Below are positions 6,773 through 7,818 of a stretch of 7,818 bases of DNA, piece by piece; positions within the stretch are counted from its first letter, which is position 1, and each line of letters opens with the position of its first letter. Location: contig CAJJLI010000077.1 in assembly GCA_905192625.1 (NCBI GenBank), forward strand, positions 1-7,818, given 5' to 3'. Both the position numbers and the translations under genes were made by a program. The notes beneath the pieces were generated by a model that made no database searches, was not told where the DNA came from, and saw nothing but the letters and a program-made list of their open reading frames with translations. The DNA comes from an uncultured Clostridium sp. (lineage in GTDB: Bacteria; Bacillota; Clostridia; Lachnospirales; Lachnospiraceae).

Positions 6773-6822
6773 AAACAAAAAATATACTCAAAAAGACTTA
6801 TAAATTTAAGGAGGTATTCAAT

Positions 6823-6888
6823 ATGACTTTTAATTTCAATTGTAATGATTTAATCGCTTTATTAAAGAAATGTTTCGGTGGATTCTAA
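6823..6888 (+). CDS. Small Cys2 amphipathic peptide 1 (21 aa)
   Basis: ATG 6823 to TAA 6888. The product begins MTFNFNCNDL and continues IALLKKCFGGF. A perfect AAGGAGGT (6808-6815) lies 7 nt upstream, a terminator follows, and three relatives lie downstream, so translation is very likely despite the size. The peptide has two cysteines ten positions apart (C7, C17), a hydrophobic/basic stretch LIALLKK that would form an amphipathic helix, and a CFG near the C-terminus. It has no signal peptide or cleavable leader. I do not recognise the family. Toxin, modulin-like, signalling or cytoplasmic partner roles are all open. Confidence 0.78.
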   Translation: MTFNFNCNDLIALLKKCFGGF

Positions 6889-6940
6889 TATAGTTTCCCC
6901 TTGTTTTAAAAACTTCTCCATTCTACACATTATATAATAG

Positions 6941-6984
6941 TTAAGGTTCTATCTTAGAAAATCATTGAGATAGAACCTTTTTTG
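6941..6984 (+). terminator. Intrinsic terminator after peptide gene 1
   Basis: Stem 6943-6956 with 6966-6979 (AAGGTTCTATCT and AGATAGAACCTT perfect, plus one G-U and one A-U pair), 9-nt loop, followed by T residues to 6983. It ends the peptide 1 transcript, making it monocistronic. Confidence 0.85.
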
Positions 6985-7004
6985 TTCCTTTCTCTTGTGA
7001 ATCA

Positions 7005-7013
7005 TGGTATTAT
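7005..7013 (+). promoter_or_regulatory. Candidate extended -10 promoter of the eight-Cys protein gene
   Basis: TGGTATTAT (7005-7013) is an extended -10 just downstream of the peptide 1 terminator and ~35 nt before the ATG. An alternative is TTGTGA (6995-7000) with TAATAA (7017-7022), 16 nt apart. Confidence 0.4.
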
Positions 7014-7047
7014 GATTAATAATATTCACACTACCAGGAGGCCCTAT

Positions 7048-7296
7048 ATGAACCTATGTAAAAAATGTCTGCTTGCCGAGATTGATGAATCGGATTTTTT
7101 TCAATCCATCCTAAATTATATTTCTAAAATCCCTCCCGAAGAAAAAGTAAGTGACGAGATTTATCATCATAGACTTGCTGCTTGTAAGGCTTGTGATAAC
7201 CTATTGAATGGAATGTGCAAAAAGTGTGGTTGTTACGTAGAATTACGTGCTGCGAAGCTTTTTATGAATTGTCCTAGTGAAAATAAACAATGGTAA
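7048..7296 (+). CDS. Eight-cysteine DUF6171-type protein (82 aa)
   Basis: Small, probably zinc-binding cytoplasmic protein. It has an N-terminal CKKC (C4, C7), a helical middle (~13-43), then CKAC (C46, C49), CKKCGC (C57, C60, C62) and a final NCP...W (C75, W82). The sequence C..CDNLLNGMCKKCGCYVELRAAK matches what I know as DUF6171, common in Lachnospiraceae and of unknown function. I choose ATG 7048 because AGGAGG (7036-7041) lies 6 nt upstream; a TTG at 6982 in the same frame falls inside the upstream terminator's T-tract. It sits between peptide gene 1 and peptides 2-4, each with its own promoter element, so a functional link to the Cys-containing peptides is possible but unproven. Confidence 0.85.
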   Translation: MNLCKKCLLAEIDESDFFQSILNYISKIPPEEKVSDEIYHHRLAACKACDNLLNGMCKKCGCYVELRAAKLFMNCPSENKQW

Positions 7297-7350
7297 CTAA
7301 ACTCTCATCACATCAAGTATCTATTTTCTACTAAAATTTCCATGATTTAA

Positions 7351-7382
7351 ATATTACAATTTTGTTACATAAATGTTACAAT
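7351..7382 (+). promoter_or_regulatory. Second copy of the 11-bp phased TTACAA element (peptides 2-4)
   Basis: TTACAA, TTACAT and TTACAA at 7354, 7365 and 7376, again exactly 11 bp apart. It matches 6723-6754 at 30 of 32 positions, while the flanks do not align, so the element itself is conserved. No good -10 stands 11 bp downstream as in copy 1, which favours reading TTACAA (7354) plus TACAAT (7377) as a promoter here, or a start at TACAAT (7415). Confidence 0.55.
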
Positions 7383-7418
7383 ACAAACATACCAAAGAAA
7401 AACATCTTAAAAAATACA

Positions 7419-7458
7419 ATTTATCTTAGATACAAAGATAAATCGAATGTATCATTCG
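7419..7458 (+). other. Two adjacent hairpins in the leader of peptide gene 2
   Basis: ATTTATCTT (7419-7427) pairs perfectly with AAGATAAAT (7435-7443). Directly next to it CGAATG (7444-7449) pairs with CATTCG (7453-7458) over a 3-nt loop. Neither has a T-tract. They lie 18 nt before the ribosome binding site and could stabilise or regulate the peptide mRNA. Confidence 0.45.
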
Positions 7459-7490
7459 CAGGGTTCTAAAAAAACAAGGAGGTAATAAAA

Positions 7491-7559
7491 ATGTGTTTCA
7501 ATTATTTTAACTGTTCCAATCTTTTAGAACTTATAAAAAAATGTTTTGGTTCTTGCTAG
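7491..7559 (+). CDS. Small Cys-rich amphipathic peptide 2 (22 aa)
   Basis: ATG 7491 to TAG 7559; begins MCFNYFNCSN and continues LLELIKKCFGSC. AAGGAGGT (7476-7483) lies 7 nt upstream, as for peptide 1. It keeps the family core (FN-x-F-x-C-x2-LLELIKKCFG) but adds a cysteine at each end (C2, C22), giving four in 22 residues. Codons in the shared core differ from peptide 1 mostly at silent positions (TTT/TTC Phe, AAA/AAG Lys), which argues for selection on the protein. It heads a polycistron with peptides 3 and 4 (45 nt to the next ATG). Confidence 0.78.
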   Translation: MCFNYFNCSNLLELIKKCFGSC

Positions 7560-7604
7560 GAAAAATATGTTTGATGTCCTTATAGGATATAGGAGGTTTT
7601 AATT

Positions 7605-7673
7605 ATGATATTTAACAACTTTAGCTGTGCGGATTTATTAGAATTATTAAAGAAATGTTTTGGCGCTCAATAA
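7605..7673 (+). CDS. Small Cys2 amphipathic peptide 3 (22 aa)
   Basis: ATG 7605 to TAA 7673; begins MIFNNFSCAD and continues LLELLKKCFGAQ. AGGAGGT (7591-7597) lies 7 nt upstream. Cysteines C8 and C18 keep the ten-residue offset seen in the family. No terminator separates it from peptides 2 and 4, so it is the middle gene of the polycistron. Its 3' part and downstream spacer are duplicated at peptide 4. Confidence 0.78.
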   Translation: MIFNNFSCADLLELLKKCFGAQ

Positions 7674-7818
7674 TTTAGCGAGCCTGTATATTTGATAGAT
7701 TATTTTTCATCATAGGAGGATTTGATTATGTTTAATTTTAGCTGTGCGGATTTATTAGAACTTTTAAAGAAATGTTTTGGCGCTCAATAATTTAGCGAGC
7801 CTGTATATTTGATAGATT
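7620..7818 (+). repeat. 117-bp tandem duplication of a peptide-gene unit
   Basis: 7620-7701 and 7737-7818 are the same 82 bp with only two differences, both in one Leu codon. The unit covers the 3' part of the peptide gene, its stop and the spacer TTTAGCGAGCCTGTATATTT. The period is 117 bp. Identity in the non-coding spacer shows the duplication is recent. The second copy is cut by the window end. Confidence 0.9.
7728..7790 (+). CDS. Small Cys2 amphipathic peptide 4 (20 aa)
   Basis: ATG 7728 to TAA 7790 encodes MFNFSCADLLELLKKCFGAQ, identical to the last 17 residues of peptide 3. AGGAGGA (7714-7720) lies 7 nt upstream. Within the copied part the only changes from peptide 3 turn one Leu codon TTA into CTT, two base changes that keep leucine. 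It is the shortest member, having lost two residues near the N-terminus. The sequence after it repeats the peptide 3 spacer to the window edge, so a fifth gene may follow. Confidence 0.78.
   Translation: MFNFSCADLLELLKKCFGAQ

Noticed and set aside
6982..7047. Upstream extension of the DUF6171 gene to TTG 6982
   Set aside because: The TTG lies within the T-tract of the preceding terminator, while ATG 7048 has a perfectly placed AGGAGG.

Overview
The window is AT-rich, uses strong AGGAGG-type ribosome binding sites, and has the gene families, TTG/GTG starts and short intrinsic terminators expected of a low-GC Firmicute, most likely a clostridium of the Lachnospiraceae type. The species cannot be told from the sequence. 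There is no rRNA, tRNA, CRISPR array or recognisable insertion sequence.

Left part, minus strand (1-4782): a MarR-family regulator with a TTG start (3337-2804) overlaps by 7 nt the first of two ABC exporter half-transporters (2810-564). The second follows after 9 nt (554 to beyond the left edge). This is a regulator plus heterodimeric multidrug-type exporter operon, with a sigma-A-like promoter and a MarR-style dyad over the likely transcription start. Upstream lie two single-gene units, each closed by its own hairpin terminator: a 69-aa zinc-ribbon protein (GTG start) and a 141-aa DUF3783 protein.

Middle, minus strand (4780-6666): an archaeal-type aspartyl-tRNA synthetase (441 aa, probably the non-discriminating Asp-tRNA(Asn) type). 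About 315 nt upstream of it is a complete-looking ribosome-mediated attenuator: a promoter, an 18-codon leader ORF ending N-R-D-D-D-R-stop, a ladder of alternative RNA pairings, and a terminator with a seven-T tract. Three consecutive Asp codons ahead of an Asp-charging enzyme make this a strong candidate for Asp-tRNA-sensing transcription attenuation, where a T-box would be the usual Firmicute solution.

Right part, plus strand (6723-7818): four tiny genes encode one family of 20-22 residue peptides sharing the core FN-x-F-x-C-x(2)-L-x(2)-L-[LI]-KKCFG, with small variations. All four have a strong Shine-Dalgarno exactly 7 nt before the ATG. The first has its own terminator; the other three form a polycistron. 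The last two lie in a 117-bp tandem duplication that runs to the end of the window, so more copies may follow. An 82-aa eight-cysteine protein (DUF6171-type) sits between the first and second peptide genes. Both peptide transcription units are preceded by the same 32-bp element, built of three TTACAA-like hexamers at an 11-bp period. This peptide locus and the Asp attenuator are the two most novel-looking parts of the window.
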